Shown here: in pieces, positions 22,458-32,889 of the stretch
How positions within the stretch are numbered: position 1 is the stretch's first letter
How the letters are laid out: each line of letters begins with the position of its first letter
From: Paralichthys olivaceus
Taxonomy: Eukaryota > Chordata > Actinopteri > Pleuronectiformes > Paralichthyidae
Assembly (NCBI RefSeq): GCF_024713975.1
Contig: NC_091096.1
Coordinates: 4,119,501 to 4,183,500 of the forward strand
Reading direction: 5' to 3'
DNA length: 64,000 nucleotides
Made by a program: the position numbers and the translations under genes
The notes under the pieces: model-generated
What the model was told of the DNA's origin: nothing
Databases searched by the model: none
Seen by the model: only the letters and a program-made list of their open reading frames with translations

Positions 22458-25227
22458 TCACACGGGAAGAAGCTCTGGCGGACTCTCTCCGTAGCAGTAC
22501 TTTGCTTGAGGGTTTCGGTAGGTGTTCTCATGTTGAACGCTCTGCATGACAGAAAAAGAAGTTAAACTAATTACTACAAGTTTTTATTTGTTACAAAGCA
22601 GATGGAAATGTTGTTGAGCTTTCGAGAATTTCTCAGTTAAAACAGCATATGTTTGAATATTGGTTGATTTTTGAAAAAGCAAACCAACAATAAATAATAC
22701 TCTTAAAAGGTTCAGAGTGTAAGAATTAGGTTAAAGGGATTTTTGGCAGAAACTGAATATAAAATAATGCTAGTGATGTTTTCACTGGGGTGTTTGATCT
22801 AAATTGTATGAATTGTTGTTCTTTACCATAGAATGAGACCTTTATATTTAAAAACTTTATATTTAGACGGAGGGGGGGGGGGGGGGGTCCTCTCTGTTGA
22901 GGCCGCAATGTTTTTAACTGTCGTCCAAACTGCACAAACTAAAACCTGTCGAGTTTTCACCACGGGTTCTCTTTCATGTTGGAAAGTAGAGGGTGAAATG
23001 AGAAGAATTCAGCAGCAACATGACACCTCACCTCTAGATTTCACTAAATTCTGCACAGTGAACCTTTAAAGAGAACAACATTCAGAAAATTATTTCTATG
23101 GCAGCTTGTGAAAAGTCTGTTAATGAATAACATACGAGCAAAGGGACTCTGTCTATTAACAGATAAGTGAGACATATGGTTGATTATAGTTAATATAGTT
23201 TTTACTAGGTGGTCTTTTTGTGTATGATTGTCAAATAGTTTTTGAAAAGTTAGGAAGGTCAAAGTGGCTCATTTTAAAATATTTTTGTCTCATCGCATAC
23301 TTGTGAAGACGTTCGACACTTGGCCAGGCAGAGCTCAAAATGATCCTCCACAGCAGTGAAGAGATTCTGGAAACCTTCAGCTGCACGATTCAGGAAATGC
23401 TCGAGCAGAGGTTGCTGTAGGAGATAAGAGACAGGGCAAGTTTAAAATATCTTTTTTTTTCAATTTTCTTTGAAAAACGATTATTCAGCTCCCTGAATTA
23501 ACAGCTCATCGTTGGTTGTATAAACCCTCAAACTGTCTGATCTGTATCTGATTGCATTAACAAACCAAACCCCCAAACATCCTTTATGTGACAGGATCAG
23601 ATACCTTATCAGGCTGAAGACAACAGGACACGCAATACTCGTAGATGCTACAGCAGCCATTGGTCAGGCAGCTTTTACAAATGTACTGCCTGGTGCTGGG
23701 TGCATTGACGTTGCAGCAGCCGTTAACCAGCAACTCCTTTCTCTCGCAGACGTAACCTGCAAAACATTAACACAGATAAGCATCAGCGTTGATCAAAGCT
23801 TGGTTACCTTTCGATGTCAGGCAGATGGGTTACTCACCAAGTTCGTCTGTGAGCAGTGTCTTGCCCTGGATTGAGTTTCTGCACTGAGTAATCTGTCTGC
23901 TGCTATTACCCAGGTTGAATCTGACTTTCCAGGGGATGCGATGGTCTGAATCTCGGACCTCTAAGAGCGTGCGGTCCCGTATGGTTCTTTCCTCCTGCAA
24001 AAATTCACACAGGGAAGTCATGAGATGTCATCAAAACACAAAAGGCAAAAAGGTTCTGAAGGAGCAGAAAATAAGAACGGCCACTGCTTCTTAAAGGTTC
24101 AACATTGAAACTGTAATAGGAGAGTAGTTTTGGAATAAATATAATTAAAAATATGATTCTACAAGTTACATTTCTTTGAGGACACTCTTCAGAGCCCATC
24201 AACAAAGTAGTAGATTGGTACTTTGCATGTGCCTGATCGTGCACTGATCACTGCTGTTCAACAGCGTTGCGAGGAGGTAGGGGTTCCACTTCAGATAAGT
24301 AATGATATTTCAGCAACAACTCAAAAACCAAAGACCAAATCTTCTAGGTCATTATAAAACAAAATGGGACCAATTTTAGGATTTTTCTACAATTCAACTT
24401 TTCTCTACTTTCACCATGGAGGATTTGTTTTTGTCTGTATTTTCTTAGCAGGGTAACTTAAAATGGGTTGGAAGGAAGAACCCATTCTATCATTATGTTT
24501 CAGCCCTGTCCGTTTGTTTGTTGGTTGGTTGGTTGGTTGGTGAATGTTTGGTTGAAGGATGTATTGAGGGTCAGGAGGCAGATTCAGGAATTTGTATCAC
24601 CTTCTTAAACAATGGAAAAAAACCAGGCATGTTTAAGAGACTGATTGTGTGTGAAATTGTGCAGATCCAAATAAAAATGGATCTCATGAGTTTTAATATT
24701 GTTACATACAGGGAACTGTTGGACTTTGGTGGAGGTATGCACTCTATTGGATGCCAGTGTAGTTTATATTGGGGATATCAGAGCAAGAAAAGAGCGATAG
24801 AATAATTCCCTGTGACCTATATTAAGGGAGATATAACCAATCGATGTCACTCAGCATAAATCAAACCCTTCCTTGGTGCATGCTGGTAAACATCTGATTC
24901 AAGTCCTCACCTCTGACACACTGTTAACCTCCCTGCAACATGTGCAATATATATATATACACAACCATCTTCCTGTTATTGCATATTCACTGTCACACCC
25001 TTGTTGCAAAATCTTAGAAGACAGAGAAAGTTGTGCAGCGATCATGATGGATCTCCTCCGCACTGAGCTCCATCACCGGCTGGTGCAGGAGGTGGGGAGG
25101 TGTGGGGAGATGGGGGAGGCTTCTCTACCTGTTTGAGTGTGCTGGTGAGGAAGTAGATGAGAGACAGTCCGAAGACGACCCCCAGCACCCAGCGCTTCCT
25201 CAGTAGCCGCCGCAGCACCATCATCAT
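22458..25227 (-). CDS. spring1: SPRING1, regulator of SREBP activation (C12orf49), complete
   Basis: The five exons, in transcript order, are 25227-25129, 23994-23838, 23756-23605, 23414-23301 and 22541-22458 (TGA at 22460-22458). They join in phase to 201 residues; the human protein has 205. The N-terminus ([20 protein letters not shown]) is a basic stretch and a single signal-anchor membrane helix at about 13-29. Then follow [20 protein letters not shown] and DELGYVCER, a cysteine-rich block ([26 protein letters not shown]), [13 protein letters not shown] and the C-terminal [22 protein letters not shown] is a Golgi/ER membrane glycoprotein that binds and helps mature site-1 protease (MBTPS1), and so is needed for SREBP cleavage and lipid synthesis. 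The last coding exon has only 27 codons. The gene is head to head with rnft2, as in human. Confidence 0.96.
22869..22887. repeat. poly-G run
   Basis: About 17 consecutive G, in a spring1 intron (poly-C in the transcript). It is a likely length-variable and assembly-error-prone site. Confidence 0.85.
24480..24810 (+). repeat. dispersed repeat family copy 2 with GGTT tandem
   Basis: After a (ttgg)n tract at about 24519-24540, the sequence carries gcagatccaaataaa, ggatctcatgagttttaat and cagggaactgttgg. These align with the copies at 59345-59465 (gcagatgcaaataaa, ggatctcgtgaatttaaat, tagggactgttg) and 57898 (ctggatctagtgaattt). It lies in a spring1 intron. Confidence 0.55.
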
Positions 25228-25880
25228 AGCATGGCTTGGTTGTGGAGATGCTGACGGTCCCGAACATCCAACCTCCGAGGCTGGTTAGCTTCAATCCGAC
25301 AGCTAACGAGAGGTTTTTATACCCAGATAGCATCCATGCTAGCTAACCCATGCTGCAGGTTGGGTTACTCCGCGGTGGTAAACATGTCTCAGCAGCTAAG
25401 CTAACATCACAAACGCCTGCTTTGTTGGAACTGCTAGCTAGCTGTCAGTTAGCATTAGCTTTCTACCCCCCCACCCCCCCTAATTAATCAAATGTATTTT
25501 ACAAAACAAGACAAACAGACTGTGACTGATCCCAGTGACGCGCTTTCGTTAGGAAAGGAAAAATAAATGTCGTGGTGTTCGGCGGCTGTGACGTCCGGAC
25601 GCGAAACTCCAGCAAAACACACTTCCAACGCGGAAGTGGTTCGGCGGGACGGAGGGCGCTGATTGGTCAGACACGCGCACCGCGGTGACGTCATACAGGA
25701 AGTGTTCCGGAGCAGACGAGTCGAGCTTGTTCCGACGATGAGGAGAGAAAGAGGAAGATTCGCTCCAACGATTCAGGTGAAATTAAGAGATTCACGTGAG
25801 AAACACACGCGCGGCTTCGTGAGGGGTGACGGCTGATCTGTGTTCGCAGGGCCGGACCGTGCGGGGATGAGCGGGGTGCC
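25228..25880. promoter_or_regulatory. shared divergent promoter of spring1 (-) and rnft2 (+)
   Basis: The start codons lie 653 bases apart. The core at 25600-25710 is CpG-rich and has no TATA box. It contains a perfect ETS dyad (acttcc at 25621-25626 and ggaagt at 25632-25637), an inverted CCAAT box (attgg at 25662-25666), a full CRE palindrome TGACGTCA at 25686-25693 and another ETS core (aggaagtg) at 25698. This is the usual make-up of a housekeeping bidirectional promoter. Toward spring1 there is a gctagctagc-like stretch and a C-rich run at 25467-25480. A possible 5'-UTR intron of rnft2 runs from about 25774 to 25849 (cag/gtgaaa to ttcgcag/ggcc). Confidence 0.75.
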
Positions 25881-28739
25881 ATGCAGAGGAGACACAGCAG
25901 CAACACGGATGGCATGCCCTCTGAAAGGTGGGTCGGCTGGATCCTCACCCATACAGTCTATGATCCTCACACAGGACAGCTGCTCATTCACCTCCACCGG
26001 GTTCACGACTGAAGGAGTAGTGTATGAAGCCTCTGCTCTCACACATTCACAGGCTGAGGCTTTCCTCATTGGGTTTTTTCCAGGGCTAATATAAGATATG
26101 ATAAGATAAGATACTATAGGATAAGATAATACAAGATTAGATAAGATAGTGTAGGAGAGGATAATATAAGATACGATAGGAGAGGATAATATAATATAGG
26201 ATAAGATAGGATAGGAAAGGATAAGATAATATAAGATAGGATAAGATAGTATAGTTCAGGATAAGATAGTATAGGATAGGATAAGATCATATAGGATAAG
26301 ATGGGAAAGGACAAGATAATATACTGTAGGATAAGATAATAAGATAATATATTGCAGGATAAGATAATATACTGTAGGATAAGATAAGAAAATATAGGAC
26401 AAGATAATATAGGATAGGATAAGAAAATATAGGATAAGACATGTATTGATCATCCATTGAGGAAATTCACAATTGACGGAGCAGCACAAGGAAGACATGT
26501 AAGAAATAAAAAATAGAAATACTGTATTCAATAACAGTGTGAATACTACAAGGCTGCAATAAAAAGATAAGGATAAAGGTTGTGTAATTGAGTTCCTTTC
26601 AAAACAAACTATTAATCAGTGGTTCATGATTGTATTAAATTGTCTACAAGTCAGATGGCTAAGTGTTTCTCGACCAGGTTGGGCTTAAACATCCGCTTCA
26701 GACATATTTTAGGATGAATGATACAAGAATTAAGATAAGATTGAGATAAGATCAGATAATCCTTTATTAGTCCCACCAAGCGGAAATGTGCAATATTACA
26801 GTGGCAAGTCGACAAATAGACATCAGTGAGTAATCAGCAACATGCAATACTTTAGTGTAGGGAAATATAAATGGAATACAAACTAATTTATACTGTGTAA
26901 AGTGGAGTTACAGTCTGTGGAAATACTGAATTACATTTACTGTATATTGAAATCACACATGGAAAAAAAATGCCCCCTGAAGATGTCGCCCGCTGCTGTA
27001 TAACATCTCTAAGCTTTGCATTGGGAACCAAGTTACCACGAGCGAGTGGTGAGGTCATGAGTGACATTGGAGAAGGCCTCCATTTTCTTTTTTCACACAA
27101 CATTGTGGCTGAATGGGAGCGAATCCCTAAATCTTCCAGACTAATGATGATTTCTTTTTTCTCCCCTTTCAGGAGCCGAAGCCAAACTCTAGGATCAGAG
27201 AGCAGCCTTGATGAGGGTGGTGTCTTTGACTGCCTGAAGCCCGACTCAGCTGCCTCACCCCAGCAAATGTTCTCTGGCCTTGTGGGTGTTCCCTCCGGTT
27301 CCGTCTCCTCCGCCCAGTTCCAGGCAGCCGGCTTAGTCCTGGGCTCTCCCCCTGAAGTTTTTATCCAGATGACTGCATCATCCAGAGAAGAAGGGGGCCC
27401 CCACCGCTCTGAGGGTGGACCTTTTCTCCCTCGTCCGCCGCCGCACCACCATCACCACCACCATCACCACTTCCACCACCAGCCCCTGCAGCACAGGACA
27501 TCCTCTCTGCTCCAGCAGGCCACCACGACGGCCGGCTCGGAGAGGCATGGCTCCAGGGAGGAGGGCCAGGAAGACCCGTCCACGCCGGCCCCAGCCCTGT
27601 CTGAGCTGAAGGCAGTGGTCACCTGGCTGCAGAGGGGTTTCCCCTTCATCCTCATCCTGCTGGCTAAAGTCTGCTTTCAGCATAAGCTCGGTAAACCAGC
27701 CCGTAGAGCAGAGTTCAAGTGCTTCTACAGGTGTCTAGTTGTGCACCACTCACATTTCATCAGGCCTGGTTTAGTGATGATGTTGCTTCTCTCCTCTGCA
27801 GGTATTGCTGTGTGCTTGGGCATGGCCAGTACATTCGCTTATGCCAACTCCACATTCAGGCACCAGGTGTCATTACGGGTAAAAAAATTGTAACTGCTAT
27901 ATTTCAACGTTCACGAGACTTTTGCTGATAATGAGCTGACCAGTTTATTTGGTCAGTTTCTAACCTTGTAGCTGTACTGCTCTCTCGTGTAACGCACCAG
28001 ACAGTAAAGCAAAAATAGCATCAAATTCCAATTTTAAATTCAAAGTAATAAATTGTAAGATGTTTCTGTTTTGTTTTACCAGGAGGAACGTTCTGTTTTT
28101 GTTGCTCTTTGGATCTTGATGTTCCTTGCAGGGAATATATTCTACATCTACTACACATTTAGTCACGAGGAGCTGCACAACAGGTACAAGCAGAAATACA
28201 AGTGTGATTTTATTGTTGCTTTGTTTTTTTCTTTTCTTGCCATCTTATCATTTGGATTGATTCAACATAATTACGTTTTTCCATTCATTCTCTTTTGTGC
28301 AAGTCATTTTGTTTTTACTTCCATTTCCTTTAGGGAGTCTGTCTCTTCTTGTTTGGTCTTGTCCTGTGAGTATTTTGTGTTAATTCCATCGTTTTTAGTT
28401 TTTCATTTCGTGTTTAACATTTGCTTTGCTGTTTGTTGTTCAACCACCCTGAGTGGAAACACCAGATTCTCCAATATCAGATCATTTAGATCTTTTTAAA
28501 AAAAAATCTCTTCCAGCCTTATATTTGCCAAGCCCAACCTCAGCAGCTTTGACTTCTTCGACCTGATCTGGGCCGTGGGCATCACTGACTTTGTCCTGAA
28601 ATATTTCACCATCAGCCTGAAATGCTTCATTCTCTTTTTGCCCAAGATTCTTCTGGCGTTCAAATCCAGGGTAAGAAATCCTCATTTATCCCTCTGATCC
28701 TGAGCACATCCACAGAAAATATGACTTTTATGAAGTAGA

Positions 28740-28790
<51 letters not shown>

Positions 28791-29333
28791 AGATAAAAAT
28801 CTGTGGATTTTCCCCTTTAACATGCAATGTGGTATGACTCATATAGTGATGTTTTTCAGGTTAAAAATGAACTCGGTAACAGAAAAGTTCACAGTCAAAG
28901 TTGTGAAACTTTGTTCATAATTTATGAAAAACAAATTGGCTCAGCTATGATGAAATGCTCCGCAGAGTGAAGAAAGTGCTGAAGGGTCACAGTGTGAAGC
29001 TGTTTTGTATTCATAAGGTTTTAAATGGTCCTCCTTAGGTGAGCTTGTGCATGTCTGCGCTGCATTGTTCTGGCCTGAGGCAACAGAAACACACACACAC
29101 ACACACACACGTACAGATTCATTTAGATTTCCATTCAGGTACAGCTCTGGTGTGTGTTTGTGTGTTTGGCGAGTGACGGGTTACAAAGTATTAGGATTAA
29201 ATTTTCCACTGATAAACAGACCTACAGGCCTGTCAGAACCTCGGCAGCCGGCAACTGAGCTCATTTGCCCTCAAGGGGGTTGCAGGGGTGAGGTCATTCC
29301 TCCCTGGAGTTCAACCATTACCTGTACCCTCCA

Positions 29334-29383
<50 letters not shown>

Positions 29384-32300
29384 GTATTTGATAGCTTCTG
29401 TAGGACGCATGTTGAGTTTTAGGGAGTCTCAGATTTCATCAACACTGCCCTCTACTAGTTTATAGAGTCTATTCTGAACTCCATGAAGTCACAATCAGTC
29501 TTCTTCGTTAGTGCATCCAACCAGTGGTACACTAATGATCATACATCTGCAGTCAGTATGAGTCTGCACAAACAGCCACACACACAGACGTTCCATGACC
29601 TTTTATAGGCTCGTATTTACTTCTTGTCTTTGAATCATGTCATTGCTGGATATTCTTTCTTTTAATCTGCAGTTTATATTTTGTTCTATTGGCCTCAAAA
29701 ATCGACTGTGTGTAAAAATGGTTGTAGACCCCGAGAACAGAAAAAAGAAAGGATGGATAAACAAGTTGTTTCTGTGTTGATCATATATGGAAATTGCAGC
29801 CAACATTTTTAAGCTGAATTACGTCCCCAACCCAACCCCAAAGTAAAGATGAAAATGTAAAGTTGTGTTATTGTGCTGTGGTGGAGGAGATTAAACGATC
29901 AGATAGGAAACCACTCAAACACGGCCTGAAGTGCAGCTTACTCAAACTCCCTGGCTTAGGTCCAAGCTTTAGATTTGACTGTTTTTGCGTGGGCGTGATG
30001 GGCACTGTGGGATACGAGGCTGAGGGGACAATAAGGAAGATGAATTAGCCACGAGCGGAGGTCTTCCTCGCCTACCAACCTGGCTGCTCGTGGCGCTTTA
30101 CCCACAGTCATCAATCTTTGTCAGCTGCAATCCAGGAAGTCATTACACAAGCTGGGATTCCATGAGGCCAAAGGGGATTCAAGTTTGCCTTCATTTTGGT
30201 CGCCTCTGTTTTGTTTGGTTTTTTTTTCAGCGTCCCGAATCACTTAACGCACTTTGCGGCATCGCGGGTCTTAGCGAGAAGTTGATTTCTTCTCTGTGAT
30301 TATGGATGGGAGGGGAGGGCCTTTAAAGGCAGCCAGGGAGCCCCCGCAGGGCTGGGTTTAATGTGGGCGCTGGGTAGCAGGTGGAAAGAGCGGCTGCCAG
30401 TTTCCCTTGCAGAGTGGGGAAATTGCCTGTACCGCTGTGAAACTGTGGAGCTCTGGACAGCGGCCATGTTTGGGCTGGAGGCGTGCTGTTTTAAGCTTTT
30501 AATACTGCACTGCTCTTGACTAGATAGAGGAGTACCCCGAAGCTGTTCCGCTCTTCCTGCTTCTCGGACACTTAGAGTCGATCAAAGAAAGAACACGTTG
30601 TTTATATATTTACATTTATTTGAAACTTGAAACTTCCTTTTTTGTTCCTTCCTGTTTTGTAGTTTCTCCTTCAAAGACACTGCTTTTACAAATAGTACAA
30701 TATTAAGTCGGCACATTCACTTAACTCCCATCTGCATATGGACACAAAGTTTGATTAAAGCTTCTAAAGAGGCCTCAGCAGCCATTCTAGTTTCTAATTG
30801 TGTGTATTTATCCAGGGTAAGTTCTACCTGCTGATCGAGGACCTGAGCCAGCTGTTCAGGGCACTGGTGCCCATCCAGCTGTGGTACAAGTACATCATGG
30901 GGGAAGACCCGTCTAACAGCTACTTCCTGGGAGCCACGCTCATCATCATCTACAGCCTCTGCAAGGTAATCACAGTAAAATATAGGTACAATTATCTCGC
31001 CAGAAACATGGCAAGAAGCCATTAGTGAGAATTTCTCTGACAACTGTTGGAGTAAATGTTCCAGAATGGCCAAAATCTGGTCATCTGTTATTTCGTCTTA
31101 CATTTTTTTCCAGTAAGAATAGGCACGTTTTCTGAAATGTATGGTAAAAATGGTTGATCAGCTCTGCGGAAAAAACACTTGGGCCTGGATTTTGCACGCA
31201 GGAGGTTGTGGCGTGTCAAAAGTAATGCAGTAAAATAAGGAAAACCACAATCTGGGTCACAGCAAAGTCAGCCACTTTAAGGTTCCTCGTTTAGATCTAT
31301 GAGTCAGTTTCGAGTCGGTCACAACATCGTGTGGGAAGCAGAAACAGTTTCAGTGGAACTTGGATGAACGAATCTCTGAATGATGCAACGATGAACATAA
31401 TAATTATAATAACACAGTGAGGCTTCTGTAAAGTGTGTTGACAACTGCAGTCCGGTTTTTTTTTTTTTTTTTTTTAATGCACCAGTGATTCAGTGGATGA
31501 TCAGCTCGTTCGTGTGAACAGAGTTTGTGTGTGGGAATGTTGTGATTGCTGTGGTTTAAGTACATTTTGCTCGTGACTGAAATATCTTAGCAACCATTCT
31601 GTGGTTTATTAGCTACCCTGGTTGAGCAGGTGATGTACGGAGGCTTAAGTCGTCCAGGAGCGTCCGCAGGTTCGGTTCTGACCCGGCCCTCTGCTGCATG
31701 TCTTCCCCACCTCCCTCTCACTCTTTCACACTTAACTCTGTCTATCAATACAGGCTTAACACAAACAGCTAAAATAGGAATGTTGCTCTCATAACAATAA
31801 AAAGTGATTTGTCTTCTTTGTGTTGCAGTCCTTTGACATCTGCGGACGTGTATCAGCCATATGTAAAGCCTTGGCTGTGCTTTGCAGCTCCCAGGTCAGA
31901 TTCATTTAGTTTTCTCCACATTTCAGGACACACAAACAAACGCAATTTGCATTGAAAGTTTTTAATAAATGTTTGATTCTTAAACTGTCAGTTGTTGTAT
32001 TTTCAGAGTTATGGAGTGAGGGCCGGCAGTCAGCAGTGCAGCGAGGCGGGTGATGTCTGTGCCATTTGTCAGGCTGATTTCAGGGACCCCGTCGCTCTTC
32101 TCTGTCAGGTAAAGAGTCGGTAAAACTGGAAGATAGAATTCTTAAAAGAACGTAGGCTGAAAATTAGTGTCTTACTGTTCTCTGAGGTTTTTTATTTTTA
32201 CCATGATGCACAGACACGCTGAAGTACTTTCACTGCAGTTTTTTCAGCTGGTGTAGTATAAATGAGAGGGAAAGAAACTGTTAAAGCTGCAGTTGAGTCA

Positions 32301-32889
32301 CATTTTCCTTTGTTCGTTCCTCTGATTCCATCGATTCAAGTGTTTCTTAAAAAGGAGGTCAAAGGTCAGTAGAAGCTACAGCCCGACTGAGACCAATGTT
32401 AGGGAGTAAAATCTTTCCCATACCAGTATATCTGGCGATGATTTTAATTTTTTGTAATGAACAATGATTCCTCAGGTGTAGTTATTAGTTATTCAAACAT
32501 AAACTTTATTTTAAATAACTATAAATAAACTACAACCAAAAATATACTAATTAGAGGGAAATTCTTCGTTTATTCTGTAATAGAGAAACTTTCATCTCAG
32601 CAAACAAAACGCTGATACTGATACGTTTTGGGAATTTTTAGCATCCAAACAATGAATCAGCTCTAGTATCAGCTGCTGAGTCAGTTACAGTCTATATTCT
32701 GTGCCAGATCGTTTACGACAGATTTTTAGAGAGAACCCTTATGTTCTTGTGCAGCACGTGTTCTGTGAGGAGTGCCTGTGCTTGTGGTTCGACCGGGAGA
32801 GAACGTGTCCGCTGTGTCGCTCCACCGTCATTGAGACCATGCGATGCTGGAAGGACGGCACCACCTCGGCTCACTTCCAGATATACTGA
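25881..32889 (+). CDS. rnft2: RNFT2, multi-pass membrane RING-finger E3 ubiquitin ligase, complete
   Basis: The nine exons are 25881-25927, 27173-27690, 27802-27878, 28083-28183, 28517-28670, 30816-30965, 31829-31894, 32007-32108 and 32755-32889. They join in phase to 449 residues (human about 444). The N-terminus MQRRHSSNTDGMPSER matches the family and fixes the start. A disordered region follows with SLDEGGVFDCLKP and nine His at 107-115 plus two more after F116. Hydrophobic helices come next (PFILILLAKVCF, IAVCLGMASTFAYA, LWILMFLAGNIFYIYY, FFDLIWAVGITDFVLKYF, FILFLPKILLAF, FLGATLIIIYSL). The C-terminal C3HC4 RING is complete: C389, C392, C404, H406, C409, C412, C423 and C426. It is followed by CWKDGTTSAHFQIY at the end. 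The RING is split by the last intron between Q405 and H406. RNFT2 acts at internal membranes as an E3 ligase; degradation of IL-3 receptor alpha has been reported in mammals. It is convergent with hrk. Confidence 0.97.
26093..26445 (+). repeat. degenerate ATAGGATAAGATA minisatellite
   Basis: About 350 bases are built from variants of ataggataagata, with irregular insertions of ata and point changes. It lies in rnft2 intron 1. Its complement (tatcttatcct) gives long open frames of L, S, Y and I, which are not coding. Confidence 0.95.
26735..26815 (-). repeat. 3' tail remnant of a retroelement
   Basis: The plus strand reads agataatcctttattagtcc, then caccaagcggaaatgtgcaa and tattacagtgg. Its complement (ggactaataaaggattatct) is the tail typical of teleost SINE/LINE elements, ending in AATAAAGG and short ATCT repeats. 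Only the tail is recognisable. It lies in rnft2 intron 1. Confidence 0.5.
28741..28790 (+). repeat. (TATC)n microsatellite
   Basis: Twelve uninterrupted tatc units in rnft2 intron 5. Confidence 0.97.
29337..29378 (+). repeat. (CA)n microsatellite
   Basis: About 20 CA units in rnft2 intron 5; a shorter tract lies at about 29090-29110. Confidence 0.95.
31612..31765 (+). mobile_element. tRNA-derived SINE remnant
   Basis: An A-box-like ggttgagcaggtgatgtacg is followed about 35 bases later by a B-box-like ggttcggttctgacccgg. Then comes ctctgctgcatgtcttcccc, and a CT-rich stretch ending in ctgtctatcaatacaggc. That order (B box, gctgcatgtc.tcccc, ctgtc.tatcaa.a.aggc) is the body of a SINE common in percomorph fish. 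The copy is diverged. It lies in rnft2 intron 6. Confidence 0.65.
32109..32754 (+). other. last rnft2 intron, between the two halves of the RING
   Basis: This 646-base intron has a gtaaag donor and a ttgtgcag acceptor. It is AT-rich and nothing else is recognised. Confidence 0.7.

Larger units (their letters stand above)
28671..30815 (+). other. rnft2 intron 5
   Basis: This 2.1-kb intron contains a (tatc)n tract (28741-28790) and CA repeats (about 29090-29110 and 29340-29378). A block at about 30000-30540 is GC-richer and lacks repeats. It has SOX/TCF-like (catcaatctttg) and E-box (cagctg) motifs. That block might be a regulatory element; no coding signal was seen. Confidence 0.5.

Noticed and set aside
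26114-26531. Minus-strand open frames rich in L, I, S and Y
   Set aside because: They come from the ATAGGATAAGATA minisatellite, not a coding sequence.
26970-27172. Upstream in-frame extension of rnft2 exon 2 from an ATG at 26970
   Set aside because: The family resemblance starts exactly after the ctttcag acceptor at 27172, and the 47-base first exon (MQRRHSSNTD...) fits the phase. The extension is intronic.
31438-31480. A T-rich run as a retrotransposon poly(A) tail
   Set aside because: There is no adjoining element body; it looks like simple slippage sequence.
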